Assembly: GCA_017411305.1 (NCBI GenBank)
Contig: JAFQQI010000047.1
Location: forward strand, 23,986 to 87,985
Length of the DNA: 64,000 nt
Direction: 5' to 3'
DNA from: Lachnospiraceae bacterium
GTDB lineage: Bacteria; Bacillota; Clostridia; Lachnospirales; Lachnospiraceae
Position 1 is the stretch's first letter. Each line of letters begins with the position of its first letter. Both the position numbers and the translations under genes were made by a program. Of this stretch, positions 9,050-18,161 are shown piece by piece. The notes under the pieces are model-generated. The model ran no database searches. It saw nothing but the letters and a program-made list of their open reading frames with translations, and was not told the DNA's origin.

Positions 9050-9949
9050 ATGAACGCAACAATTTTTAATATTGAGCGGTTTGCCATTCATGACGGACCG
9101 GGCATACGGACCACTGTGTTTTTTAAAGGATGTCCCCTAAGGTGTCCCTGGTGTGCAAATCCGGAATCACAAAAAGCTGCAAGGCAGCTACAACATCAGT
9201 CAAACAAATGTAGTACCTGCCAAAGCTGTGTAAGGAACTGCCCGAATGGTGCGATTCTTTGTAAAGAAGGCAGGATTGCCATAAACCGTGAAGCATGTAA
9301 GAAGTGTGAAGTCTGTGTGAAAGTATGTCCTAACGGGGCATTGTCCATTGTCGGGCAAGAACAAAGCATAGAAGAGATTTATGAGGTGCTTATACGGGAT
9401 AAGGACTACTATGAAGCCAGCGGAGGCGGCATTACTTTATCCGGCGGGGAAGTCATGCTACAATGGAAAGTGGCAAAAGAGCTTTTAAGAAAAGTAAAGG
9501 CAGAGGGAATCCATACGGCAGTCGAAACCTGCGGGGATGTACCGATAGAGGCTTTTGAAGAACTGACCGGATATGTAGACTTGTTTTTGTTTGATATCAA
9601 GCACATGGATGCAGAAAAATTAAGGAATGTGACAGGGGGAAGCTTGGAGCGGATTCTTCAAAATTTGTCCTATCTGACAAAGCAAAAAGAACATCAAATG
9701 ATTATCAGGGTGCCGGTGATACCGGAATTTAATGATGATGCTGCGGTTATGACACAAATTTTTGAGCTGGCACAGCGGTTTGGAATTCCTGAAGTGCATC
9801 TGTTGCCTTATCATACCTTGGGGATTCACAAATACGAACAGCTTGGCATGACCTATCAAATGAAAGAGCAGGGAATGACAAAGGAAGAACTGCAGCCCTA
9901 TGTAAGAATGGGAGAGCAGATGGGTCTTAGTGTAGGTATCGGTGGTTAA
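9050..9949 (+). CDS. Glycyl radical enzyme activating enzyme (radical SAM)
   Basis: Uses S-adenosylmethionine to install the glycyl radical on the enzyme encoded just upstream. The radical SAM motif C-x3-C-x2-C is Cys28, Cys32, Cys35 (GCPLRCPWC). A two-cluster ferredoxin-type insert follows with CSTCQSCVRNCP and CKKCEVCVKVCP, as in activases of dehydratase-type glycyl radical enzymes; true PFL activase lacks this insert. GGE at about residue 140 is the SAM-binding motif. The ATG at 9050, with AGGGTG upstream, is preferred over an in-frame ATG at 9032 inside the previous gene. About 299 residues. Confidence 0.93.
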   Translation: MNATIFNIERFAIHDGPGIRTTVFFKGCPLRCPWCANPESQKAARQLQHQSNKCSTCQSCVRNCPNGAILCKEGRIAINREACKKCEVCVKVCPNGALSIVGQEQSIEEIYEVLIRDKDYYEASGGGITLSGGEVMLQWKVAKELLRKVKAEGIHTAVETCGDVPIEAFEELTGYVDLFLFDIKHMDAEKLRNVTGGSLERILQNLSYLTKQKEHQMIIRVPVIPEFNDDAAVMTQIFELAQRFGIPEVHLLPYHTLGIHKYEQLGMTYQMKEQGMTKEELQPYVRMGEQMGLSVGIGG

Positions 9950-9967
9950 AGGAGAAGGAGAACAACA

Positions 9968-12199
9968 ATGGAACAGAACAAAGAAAAAACAATCGGGTTT
10001 TGGAAAAAGGATGCAATGGGGTTACCTTGTTTTCAGTATACAGGAACACTTCCTTATGAGGAATATTTAGAAAACGGACAGAAGGTAAAGCTGCCGGAGG
10101 ACCCCTGGTTTTTGCTTGGTAATTATCAGCTTACGGTATTTACCCATGTAAGTGGTGAATATGAGTTGATTACAGGACAGCGTTCCTGGGGAAGAGTGAA
10201 TCAGGGAAAACATAAGAACAGTGGGATAAACAGAGCAGAGCTTACAATAAATGGAAAAACGTATCGTCTTGCCGGAATGGATTCTTTATCCATTGACCCG
10301 TTAAAGTGTGTAAGAAGCTTTGGCTGCGGTTTTGCAGATTATGCCTATGAGATTGATGGAGTGAAGGTAAGCAGACGCTTGTCAGTTAAACCATCAACCA
10401 ATCCCTATGACGGCGCATCCGCGATGCTCTGTGAAGTTATGTTAACCAATACATCTGATAAAGAGGCAGCTATCCGTTATGAGGAAGGTGTGACTGCCAA
10501 TTACAAAGAAATACAATACCAGCAGGCACCGGAAGGAACAGGCAAGGTACAGTATACCTATGAAGCGTATGAAGAAGCTGAGAAAAATACTGTGGGCGTA
10601 CAAATCAAGGCTCATTATACAGACCCCATGCTTTGTGCAAAGAGAGAAGATATTTCTTTATTTGAAGGCTTTCCTCCCTGTTTGTTTATAGCCGGGATTT
10701 CTAATGCCAAAGTTGCTGTAAACAGTGAAAGGGAATTAGTAGGTACATATGCCGGTAAATTGATGCAGGAGGAAAGCATTTGTTTACAGATGATAATAGG
10801 CTATTCCTTTGAATACGGGGTATCAAATCTGATTGATATCAGAAGAGATTTATCCACCTATGTATCGGGAAAGCAGGAAAAGATTCAGTCAGCGTATGCA
10901 AATGAGTGGCTAAATGCGTTACCTGCCTTTGAGAATGAGAAGGATGAAGCGTTAAGAAATGAACTACGTTGGCATGCCTACAGCTTAGAGGCAATGGCAA
11001 CCTACAGTGAGTTTTATCAGGAAACTAAGATTCCCCAGGGAACCTGTTATGATTACTCCTGGGGTGTTCACGCAAGTGCCAGAGATAATTTCCAGCATGC
11101 ATTGCCTCTTGTGTACTATAATCCGGCACTGGCAAAAAGCGTAATCCGGTATATACTGAAAAGAACCACTCCCTTTGGTGAAATCAGATTGATTGAAAAA
11201 GGCAATGCTTATGCCGATAATGAACGGTATTTTACCAGCGACCAGCAGCTCTATTGCTTATTACTTATTACAGAATATCTGCGGGTGACGAAGGATTATG
11301 AGCTGTTGCATGAAAAGGTAGCTCCCTACCCGGTAACCGGTCAGAGGGAAATGACAATCTTAGAGTTTGTACAAAAGATTTATCTTTTCCTAAGGGATAC
11401 GGTAAACGTGGGACCACACGGACTTGTCAGACTTTTGAACTCTGATTGGAACGATACGGTGTATTATGTACTGAAGGTTCCCTATAATACAGTGGTGCTT
11501 GATGGGGAATCCCACATGAATTCTGCCATGGCCATCAGTATTTTGCAGGCATTGACACCGGTTTTAAGAGAAATCAGTGGTAAAGAAAGCTTTGCCGGTG
11601 AACAGGCAGTAATTGGTACGCTTTGCAACAGTATGGAGGTATATCGTAAGGATATTCTGGATGCATTTTTAAAGGATATGGGAGAGCGGGCTTTCCCCCG
11701 CAGAATGTATTTTGCAGGCAAACCCTACGGGGAAGAGAATATGTTCTTAGAGCCCCAGGGATTTACCCTGCAGATTAGAGAGCTGTCCTTAGAGCAGAAG
11801 CAGACTCTTTACAGCGAAATGCAAAAAAGGGTGTACGACGGTGAAAAGCTTGGTGCCAGAGAGCAGCAGACCCCCGAATTTGAGGACGACCACTACGAAA
11901 AAGGCTCCCGTGAAAACGGCGGATTCTGGTGGGCATTGAACGGACCCGTTATTGTAGCCGTGAATGAGTTCAATCATGAGGAAGCAGTAAGGCTTTTGCA
12001 GAATATGTCATTCGGCAATTATGCAAAGCAGTTTCCAAAGTATTGGTCCTCTTATTGGTCGGCAGCCGATAATGTGGAATCCTCGCTGATTATTGAGGAA
12101 GGTCTTCCGGACCAGTCGGAAGATTATAGTTGTATTCCGATTTATTGTGCACATCCCCATGCATGGATGGTATACTGTTATTACAAAATAAACGAGTAA
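9968..12199 (+). CDS. GH94-like glycoside phosphorylase / GH36-type domain protein
   Basis: A 743-residue protein that resembles the cellobiose-phosphorylase clan: a beta-sandwich N-terminal half (about 1-300) and a helical (alpha/alpha)6 catalytic half (about 320-740). The segment LNSDWNDT (Asp493-Trp494-Asn495-Asp496) matches the DWND region that carries the catalytic acid in GH94. An ARDNFQHAL segment and a C-terminal YCAHPHAW segment also fit. If active it would cleave a beta-glucoside with phosphate. It lies 18 bp after the activase with GGAGAAGGAG ahead of the ATG, so it belongs to the same operon. It is shorter than typical GH94 enzymes and may have a different acceptor or act as a hydrolase. 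Confidence 0.7.
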   Translation: MEQNKEKTIGFWKKDAMGLPCFQYTGTLPYEEYLENGQKVKLPEDPWFLLGNYQLTVFTHVSGEYELITGQRSWGRVNQGKHKNSGINRAELTINGKTYRLAGMDSLSIDPLKCVRSFGCGFADYAYEIDGVKVSRRLSVKPSTNPYDGASAMLCEVMLTNTSDKEAAIRYEEGVTANYKEIQYQQAPEGTGKVQYTYEAYEEAEKNTVGVQIKAHYTDPMLCAKREDISLFEGFPPCLFIAGISNAKVAVNSERELVGTYAGKLMQEESICLQMIIGYSFEYGVSNLIDIRRDLSTYVSGKQEKIQSAYANEWLNALPAFENEKDEALRNELRWHAYSLEAMATYSEFYQETKIPQGTCYDYSWGVHASARDNFQHALPLVYYNPALAKSVIRYILKRTTPFGEIRLIEKGNAYADNERYFTSDQQLYCLLLITEYLRVTKDYELLHEKVAPYPVTGQREMTILEFVQKIYLFLRDTVNVGPHGLVRLLNSDWNDTVYYVLKVPYNTVVLDGESHMNSAMAISILQALTPVLREISGKESFAGEQAVIGTLCNSMEVYRKDILDAFLKDMGERAFPRRMYFAGKPYGEENMFLEPQGFTLQIRELSLEQKQTLYSEMQKRVYDGEKLGAREQQTPEFEDDHYEKGSRENGGFWWALNGPVIVAVNEFNHEEAVRLLQNMSFGNYAKQFPKYWSSYWSAADNVESSLIIEEGLPDQSEDYSCIPIYCAHPHAWMVYCYYKINE

Positions 12200-12216
12200 C
12201 ATTTCCGGGGGTACCT

Positions 12217-13200
12217 ATGAAAAAAGTCAGATTTGGAATTATCGGAAGTAATTTTATTGTAGACCGCTTTATGGAAGCAGCAAAACAGTGTGCAAATGCT
12301 GAAATAACAGCCATCTACTCAAGAAATAAAGATAAGGCACAAAGGCTGGCAGATGAGAAAGGGATTCCGTTGTCATTTGACAATTTGGAATCTTTTTCCG
12401 ACTGTCGGGAAATGGATGCGGTATATATTGCAACACCTAACAGCTGCCACATGAAGCAGACGTTGATGATGCTCAGGAAAGGGAAGCATGTGCTTTGTGA
12501 AAAGCCGCTGGCGTCCAATTTTAGGGAAGCAGGTATTATGTTTCAATGTGCTAAGGATAATGGTTTATTTTTGATGGAAGCCATGCGTCCTGTATTTCAT
12601 CCTGCTTATCAAGTGATAAAAGAGAAGCTGAAAGAAATTGGTCCTATCAGACAGGTGACTTTATCTTATTGTCAATATTCATCAAGGTACGATAAATTTA
12701 AACAGGGAATTGTGGAGAATGCTTTTAATCCGGCATTATCAAACGGAAGCATTATGGATATCGGATGCTACCCGATTCACGTAATGGTGATGCTGTTCGG
12801 AATACCGGAGAAAATGATGTCTATGGGGATTAAGCTGCCGGAAAGCATTGACGGAAACGGCAATATTCTTGCTCATTACGGTGAATTCCTTGTAAATATC
12901 GGTTATTCCAAGATTACAAACTCCTATTTGGCAAATGAAATCCAAGGAGAAAAGGGAAGCATCAGATTTCACAATGTATCAAGTCCTGAATCTATTATTT
13001 GTAAAATAGGTAATAAAGAAGAGCGTATTGTAATGTCAGTTCATAAGCAGGATATGATATATGAGCTGGAGCAGTTTGTGAGTGCGGTTCAAAGCGGAGT
13101 ATATACTGATGTATATCAAAGTTATTCTCTTGAAACAATGAAGATAATGGACGATGCAAGAAAACAGATGGGAATTGTATTCCCGGCAGACAGATTATAA
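12217..13200 (+). CDS. Gfo/Idh/MocA-family NAD(P)-dependent oxidoreductase
   Basis: A 327-residue sugar oxidoreductase. The Rossmann domain opens with VRFGIIGSNFIVDRF, and the family motif CEKPLA places the catalytic Lys96. The C-terminal alpha/beta domain (about 125-320) is of the usual size, with GCYPIH around residue 185. ATG 12217 follows GGGGG; a longer frame opens at 12130 inside the previous gene. It is the last gene of the operon. Members of this family include 1,5-anhydrofructose reductase, myo-inositol dehydrogenase and sugar 3-dehydrogenases. The context would fit the first, but this is not provable here. Confidence 0.85.
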   Translation: MKKVRFGIIGSNFIVDRFMEAAKQCANAEITAIYSRNKDKAQRLADEKGIPLSFDNLESFSDCREMDAVYIATPNSCHMKQTLMMLRKGKHVLCEKPLASNFREAGIMFQCAKDNGLFLMEAMRPVFHPAYQVIKEKLKEIGPIRQVTLSYCQYSSRYDKFKQGIVENAFNPALSNGSIMDIGCYPIHVMVMLFGIPEKMMSMGIKLPESIDGNGNILAHYGEFLVNIGYSKITNSYLANEIQGEKGSIRFHNVSSPESIICKIGNKEERIVMSVHKQDMIYELEQFVSAVQSGVYTDVYQSYSLETMKIMDDARKQMGIVFPADRL

Positions 13201-13217
13201 AAATTTTAGAATCATAA

Positions 13218-13244
13218 TTAGCACTCACCTCTTGACAGTGCTAA
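13218..13244. promoter_or_regulatory. CIRCE operator (HrcA site)
   Basis: TTAGCACTC (13218-13226), 9-nt spacer, CAGTGCTAA (13236-13244). This is the CIRCE inverted repeat with a single mismatch in the right arm. HrcA represses chaperone genes through this element. It overlaps the -35 of the clpB promoter, so binding should block polymerase directly. Confidence 0.92.
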
Positions 13245-13260
13245 CAACTGGTGCTATATT
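13232..13260 (+). promoter_or_regulatory. clpB promoter
   Basis: Consensus TTGACA (13232-13237), 17-bp spacer, TATATT (13255-13260). The -35 shares bases with the spacer and right arm of the CIRCE element. Confidence 0.9.
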
Positions 13261-13341
13261 TGCTGTAGAACAAACGTAAACATAGTCATGAGGAAAGGCG
13301 GGTATACTGATAATCAGTAATGCCGGCGGAGAGGAGTGCTT

Positions 13342-15924
13342 ATGAATATTAATAAATTTACACAAAAATCATTACAGGCAGTAGAAGGTTGTCAGAAGCT
13401 TGCGTATGAGTACGGCAATCAGGAAATTGAGCAGGAGCACCTTTTGTACAGTCTGCTGACCATGGAGGACAGTCTGATTCCCAAGCTGATTGAGAAGATG
13501 GAAATTCAGCTGCAGTATTTTATCAATCAGGCAGAAGATTTGCTTGCGAAGAGAACTAAGGTACAGGGCGGACAGCCTTATGTGGGCCAGTATTTAAATA
13601 AGGTACTGATTTCTGCGGAGGATGAGCTTAAAGTATTCGGGGATGAATATGTGTCTGTGGAGCATTTGTTCCTTGCCATGATTCAGCATCCTAACAAAGA
13701 AATCAAAGGATTGTTTAAGGAATTCGGTATTACCAGAGAGCGTTTTTTGCAGGCTCTTGCATCCGTCAGGGGAAACCAGCGTGTGACCAGCGACAATCCG
13801 GAAGCAACCTATGATACCCTTGCCAAGTACGGTCAGGATTTGGTAGAGCGTGCCAGAGAGCAGAAGCTGGATCCGGTCATCGGCAGAGATAATGAAATCC
13901 GTAATGTAATTCGTATTTTGTCCCGTAAAACTAAGAATAATCCGGTGCTTATCGGAGAACCCGGCGTAGGTAAAACTGCAGTGGTCGAAGGGCTGGCACA
14001 GAGAATCGTTAAAGGCGATGTACCGTTGGGGCTTAAGGATAAAAAGATTTTTGCACTGGATATGGGGGCATTGGTAGCAGGTGCTAAGTATCGTGGTGAA
14101 TTTGAGGAACGTTTAAAGGCAGTTCTTGAAGATGTAAAGAACAGTGACGGACAGATTATTTTGTTTATTGACGAACTTCATACCATTGTAGGAGCCGGCA
14201 AGACTGATGGTGCTTTGGATGCCGGAAATATGTTAAAGCCCATGCTTGCAAGGGGTGAGCTTCATTGTATCGGCGCCACCACGTTGGATGAATACAGACA
14301 ATATATTGAAAAGGATGCAGCCCTTGAGAGAAGATTTCAGCCGGTATTAGTGGAGGAGCCTACAGTAGAGGATACCATTTCCATATTAAGAGGATTAAAG
14401 GACCGTTATGAAGTATATCATGGTGTGAAGATTATGGATAATGCACTAGTCAGTGCAGCAACTCTTTCCCATCGGTATATTTCCGACCGTTTCTTGCCGG
14501 ATAAGGCTATCGATTTGGTGGATGAAGCCTGCGCACTGATCAAAACAGAGCTGGATTCCATGCCTACCGAGTTGGATGAAATGAGACGGAAGGTAATGCA
14601 GCTGGAAATCGAGGAATCTGCCTTGAAAAAAGAGGATGACCGATTAAGTAGGGAGAGACTGGATGTTTTACGAAAAGAGCTTGCGGAGTTAAAGGATGAC
14701 TTTAACAATCGTATGGCACAGTGGGAGAACGAAAAGGCTTCCGTAGAGAAGCTGTCCAAACTGCGTGAGGAAATTGAAGATATTAATAACCAGATTCAAA
14801 TTGCCCAAAGAGAAGGCGACTATGAAAAAGCGGCAGAATTAAGCTACGGAAAGCTGCCTGCTTTGCAGAAACAATTGGAAATTGAGGAAGAGCAGGTGAA
14901 TCAAAAAGAGTTATCGTTGGTTCATGAAAGTGTATCTGATGAGGAAATTGCACGGATTATTTCCAGATGGACCGGTATTCCGGTTGCCAAGCTGACAGAA
15001 AGCGAGCGGAACAAAACTTTACACCTGGATGAAGAACTGCATAAACGAGTGGTTGGTCAGGAAGAAGGCGTGACCAAAGTAACGGAAGCGATTATCCGTT
15101 CCAAGGCAGGAATCAAAGACCCTACGAAGCCAATCGGCTCCTTCCTGTTCTTAGGACCTACCGGTGTGGGTAAAACCGAGCTTGCCAAATCACTGGCAGC
15201 AGCCTTATTTGACGATGAGGGCAATATGGTGCGTATTGATATGAGCGAGTATATGGAGAAATATTCCGTATCCCGTTTAATCGGAGCGCCTCCCGGATAT
15301 GTGGGTTATGAAGAGGGAGGACAGCTGACCGAAGCAGTCAGAAGAAAGCCTTACTCTGTGGTTTTGTTTGATGAAATCGAGAAGGCCCATCCGGATGTGT
15401 TTAATGTGCTTCTTCAGGTACTGGATGACGGACGTATTACCGATTCTCAAGGACGGACGGTAGACTTTAAGAATACCATTCTGATTATGACCTCTAATAT
15501 CGGTGCGTCCTATCTTCTGGAAGGAATTGACTCTGATGGTCATATTGAAGAATCTGCCGAAAAAATGGTAATGGAAGAACTGCGTGCGCACTTCAGACCG
15601 GAGTTTTTGAACCGTTTGGACGAAACGATTCTCTTTAAGCCTTTGACCAAGGGAAATATCGGCGGTATCATTAAGTTGATTGTTGCCGACCTGAACAGAA
15701 GACTGGAGGATAAGGAACTTAAAGTAGAACTTTCACCGGAAGCAGAGCAGCTCATTGTGGAAGATGCTTATGACCCTGTATACGGCGCAAGACCTTTGAA
15801 ACGATATATTCAGAAGTATGTGGAGACCCTTTCCGCAAAACTGATTTTAGCGGATAAGGTAGCGCAGGGAGATACCATTTATATCAATGTTAAGGATGGG
15901 GAACTGGTAGCGGAAGTGAAGTAA
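13342..15924 (+). CDS. clpB: ATP-dependent disaggregase ClpB
   Basis: Hexameric AAA+ chaperone that pulls proteins out of aggregates together with DnaK. The protein is 860 residues, normal for ClpB. It has an N-terminal Clp_N repeat domain (about 1-150), first nucleotide-binding domain with Walker A GEPGVGKT at 205-212, a coiled-coil M domain (about 405-525, Lys/Glu rich) that distinguishes ClpB from ClpA/ClpC, and a second domain with Walker A GPTGVGKT at 605-612. ATG 13342 with GGAGAGGAG upstream is preferred over a GTG two codons earlier. CIRCE and a strong promoter precede it and a terminator follows. Confidence 0.97.
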   Translation: MNINKFTQKSLQAVEGCQKLAYEYGNQEIEQEHLLYSLLTMEDSLIPKLIEKMEIQLQYFINQAEDLLAKRTKVQGGQPYVGQYLNKVLISAEDELKVFGDEYVSVEHLFLAMIQHPNKEIKGLFKEFGITRERFLQALASVRGNQRVTSDNPEATYDTLAKYGQDLVERAREQKLDPVIGRDNEIRNVIRILSRKTKNNPVLIGEPGVGKTAVVEGLAQRIVKGDVPLGLKDKKIFALDMGALVAGAKYRGEFEERLKAVLEDVKNSDGQIILFIDELHTIVGAGKTDGALDAGNMLKPMLARGELHCIGATTLDEYRQYIEKDAALERRFQPVLVEEPTVEDTISILRGLKDRYEVYHGVKIMDNALVSAATLSHRYISDRFLPDKAIDLVDEACALIKTELDSMPTELDEMRRKVMQLEIEESALKKEDDRLSRERLDVLRKELAELKDDFNNRMAQWENEKASVEKLSKLREEIEDINNQIQIAQREGDYEKAAELSYGKLPALQKQLEIEEEQVNQKELSLVHESVSDEEIARIISRWTGIPVAKLTESERNKTLHLDEELHKRVVGQEEGVTKVTEAIIRSKAGIKDPTKPIGSFLFLGPTGVGKTELAKSLAAALFDDEGNMVRIDMSEYMEKYSVSRLIGAPPGYVGYEEGGQLTEAVRRKPYSVVLFDEIEKAHPDVFNVLLQVLDDGRITDSQGRTVDFKNTILIMTSNIGASYLLEGIDSDGHIEESAEKMVMEELRAHFRPEFLNRLDETILFKPLTKGNIGGIIKLIVADLNRRLEDKELKVELSPEAEQLIVEDAYDPVYGARPLKRYIQKYVETLSAKLILADKVAQGDTIYINVKDGELVAEVK

Positions 15925-15956
15925 CTTTTGCATGAAATATGAATTGTGATTGAATT

Positions 15957-15986
15957 AAGGGGTAAATCTTCGGATTTGCTCCTTTT
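15957..15986 (+). terminator. Intrinsic terminator after clpB
   Basis: A 12-bp stem (15957-15968 with 15973-15984, two G-U pairs) closed by a UUCG tetraloop and running into a TTTT tract. Confidence 0.8.
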
Positions 15987-15993
15987 CACTTGA

Positions 15994-16022
15994 TTGACGC
16001 AGATGTGCGGTGGCTGTATACT
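15994..16022 (+). promoter_or_regulatory. Promoter of the histidine phosphatase gene
   Basis: TTGACG (15994-15999), 17-bp spacer, TATACT (16017-16022), about 36 bp before the start codon. Confidence 0.75.
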
Positions 16023-16057
16023 GTAGAGGGTAATAAATTAGAATTATGGAGGTATTT

Positions 16058-16663
16058 ATGAAAACTATTATTACGATACAGCATACACAATCGGTTCATC
16101 ATACAAATGGAATGGTGGGTTCCTGGACGGATTGGGAGTTGTCGGAATTAGGGGTAAATCAAGCAAAAAATATAGGAGAAAAGTTGAAAACTGAATTGGA
16201 TGGAAGAAAATTTGTAATGTATTCTTCAGATTTGTTACGAGCAAAACAAACCGCAGAAAATGTTGGAAGCTATTTAGGAATAACGCCTATATTAAGAAGC
16301 GAACTTAGAGAAAGAAATCTTGGAAAGTGTTGTGGAAAATCCGTTCAATGGTTGCGTGAAAATATAGAACAGCAAGAAAAGACTATTGATGATAGATTAT
16401 TTTCGGATGCTGAAAGCCGTAGAGATGAATGGAATAGGTTAAAACCTTTCTTTGATGAAATAATGACGAATGATGAAGAAAATATTATTATTGTATCACA
16501 TGGAGATTTGCTAAGTGTATTCAATACTATGTTTTTGGGATTAGATGTTGAAACAATTAATGATTGTGAAATGTTTGGATTAGCAGGTGGTGTTTCTTAT
16601 ATGTTTGAGAATAATGAAGGGAAGAGATTTATCAAACGAATTAGTGATATGTCATATATTTAA
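16058..16663 (+). CDS. Histidine phosphatase family protein (QHT variant)
   Basis: A 201-residue protein of the phosphoglycerate mutase-like superfamily that transfers phosphate through a histidine. The N-terminal motif, normally R-H-G, reads Q-H-T here, keeping the catalytic His but losing the first Arg and the Gly. The second catalytic His is in VSHGDLL near residue 152, and LLRAKQTAE supplies the usual Arg. ATG 16058 is chosen because TGGAGG lies just upstream; another ATG at 16046 overlaps that ribosome site. The gene is more AT-rich than its neighbours and stands alone between a promoter and a terminator. Substrate unknown. Confidence 0.8.
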   Translation: MKTIITIQHTQSVHHTNGMVGSWTDWELSELGVNQAKNIGEKLKTELDGRKFVMYSSDLLRAKQTAENVGSYLGITPILRSELRERNLGKCCGKSVQWLRENIEQQEKTIDDRLFSDAESRRDEWNRLKPFFDEIMTNDEENIIIVSHGDLLSVFNTMFLGLDVETINDCEMFGLAGGVSYMFENNEGKRFIKRISDMSYI

Positions 16664-16693
16664 TCAAATCCTAATTTGATAAGTTGCCGTTTC

Positions 16694-16738
16694 AAAAAGC
16701 ATCCATTCACTTTGGGTTAAGTGGATAGGTGCTTTTTT
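16694..16738 (+). terminator. Intrinsic terminator
   Basis: Long hairpin with arms from AAAAAGCATCC to GGTGCTTTTTT and an inner ATTCACTT/AAGTGGAT stem, followed by six T. Confidence 0.85.
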
Positions 16739-16750
16739 GAATCTGCCTGC

Positions 16751-16779
16751 TTGAAAAAGAGGCAGTTATCTGATATAAT
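16751..16779 (+). promoter_or_regulatory. Promoter of the Rpn-like gene
   Basis: TTGAAA (16751-16756), 17-bp spacer, TATAAT (16774-16779). It implies a 5' leader of about 115 nt, AT-rich, in which I see no clear structure. Confidence 0.7.
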
Positions 16780-16902
16780 CGATTTTACAGCAAATATTTT
16801 ATACTTTTTCAAAGGTTCTTGATTGATTCTTTTATCTAAAAATTCTTAGTAATTCAAATCATTTCCCTTGAAAAACAAAATCATATCTAAAGGAGGATTT
16901 CT

Positions 16903-17982
16903 ATGACTCAAAATGTATGTATTCCTTCAGGCAGTTCTGCTGCCTGCACATTACCGTTCCCTTCTTTTACATCAAAAGAGGCGGTAGAAACCTATTTCAA
17001 AGGCATTCCATGTGCATGGGACAGTTTTCTGTTGCTCCCCATAGAGATGCAGCAGGAGCTTGTAAATTTTTGCCTTGGTAAACAGGGATTGAAAATTACC
17101 TATGATTCCGTATTTCGAAAAATGTTTCATCCGCAAAGTAAAAAGGGATTGCTTCGTCTGGAAGCACTGTTGTCCGCTATTTTAGAGCGCAGGGTAAAGA
17201 TTGTGAAAATTATTCCTCGCGAGGGGACTCAAATGAGCGAAAACGGGAGTTTTGTGGTGATGGATATTTTGGTACAACTGGATGACGGCTCTTACGCCAA
17301 TGTAGAAATGCAGAAAATCGGTTACAATTTTCCGCTGGCAAGGGCCGACTGCTACATTTCTGATATTATTATGAGGCAATATGTGGATACAAAAGCCATT
17401 CTAGGTAATAAATTTACTTTTCATGCCATGAATAAGGTATATAGCATTATCTTAATGGAAAAAAGTCCAAAAGAATTTCACACAGAAGACGGTAGCTTTA
17501 TTCACAGACGCAAAGCGACCTTTGATACAGGCATTTACAAGCAGGAATGCGGACTTCATGAGGAACTCTTTTTATGCCTTGACAGTTTTCGTTCTGTTGT
17601 ACATAATATAACTAAAAACAGTAATGAGTTAGAAGCGTGGATGACTTTTCTAAGTGAAACAAGACCGGATAAAATTCATATGCTGATAGAAGCCTTTCCT
17701 GAGTTTGCACCTGCTTATCAGGAAATCACTGATTTTGTCAAGAATCCAAAGGAGTTGATTGCGATGCTGTCAGAGGAACTTTATATTATGGATAAGAATT
17801 TAGAACGACTTATGGTAGAGGAAGCACAGGAAGAAGCAGCCAAGGCGAAATCAGAATTGAGTGCAACCAAAGCAGAACGCAACATTTTTAAATTAAAATG
17901 CAAAAACAAAACGCCGGAAGAGATTGCGGAAGAATTGCAGCTCCCTATAGAATATGTGAACCGTGTATTAGAAGCTGAATAA
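16903..17982 (+). CDS. Rpn-family recombination-promoting nuclease / PD-(D/E)XK transposase-like protein
   Basis: A 359-residue protein of the large Rpn/PDDEXK_2 family. The nuclease core reads VMDILVQLDDGSYANVEMQ at about residues 121-139, giving the Asp and E-x-Q motif typical of these enzymes. Upstream KITYDSVFRKMF is the usual family opening. The C-terminal 60 residues are a charged coiled coil followed by an HTH-like tail (TPEEIAEELQLPIEYVNRVL). Related proteins are DNA endonucleases linked to recombination, and many copies per genome are common in Lachnospiraceae. It has its own promoter and a strong AAAGGAGG site. It does not look truncated. Confidence 0.85.
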   Translation: MTQNVCIPSGSSAACTLPFPSFTSKEAVETYFKGIPCAWDSFLLLPIEMQQELVNFCLGKQGLKITYDSVFRKMFHPQSKKGLLRLEALLSAILERRVKIVKIIPREGTQMSENGSFVVMDILVQLDDGSYANVEMQKIGYNFPLARADCYISDIIMRQYVDTKAILGNKFTFHAMNKVYSIILMEKSPKEFHTEDGSFIHRRKATFDTGIYKQECGLHEELFLCLDSFRSVVHNITKNSNELEAWMTFLSETRPDKIHMLIEAFPEFAPAYQEITDFVKNPKELIAMLSEELYIMDKNLERLMVEEAQEEAAKAKSELSATKAERNIFKLKCKNKTPEEIAEELQLPIEYVNRVLEAE

Positions 17983-18161
17983 GCCCAAGATGTACCGGCG
18001 CCTAAAATTAAGGTATGGTAAATATTTCCGCGAATCATTACAAAGCGAATAGATGTTTTGGAATTGAACAGACTATTATTTTAGGATATACTGTTACTGT
18101 ACGTTTTTTGCTACGAAGGATAAAGAATCAGAAGGAAGATAGCAAAAAAGGAGAGTAAAGG

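Noticed and set aside
9032-9050. Earlier start for the activase at 9032
   Set aside because: The upstream AAGGA is too close to that ATG, while 9050 has AGGGTG at a good distance.
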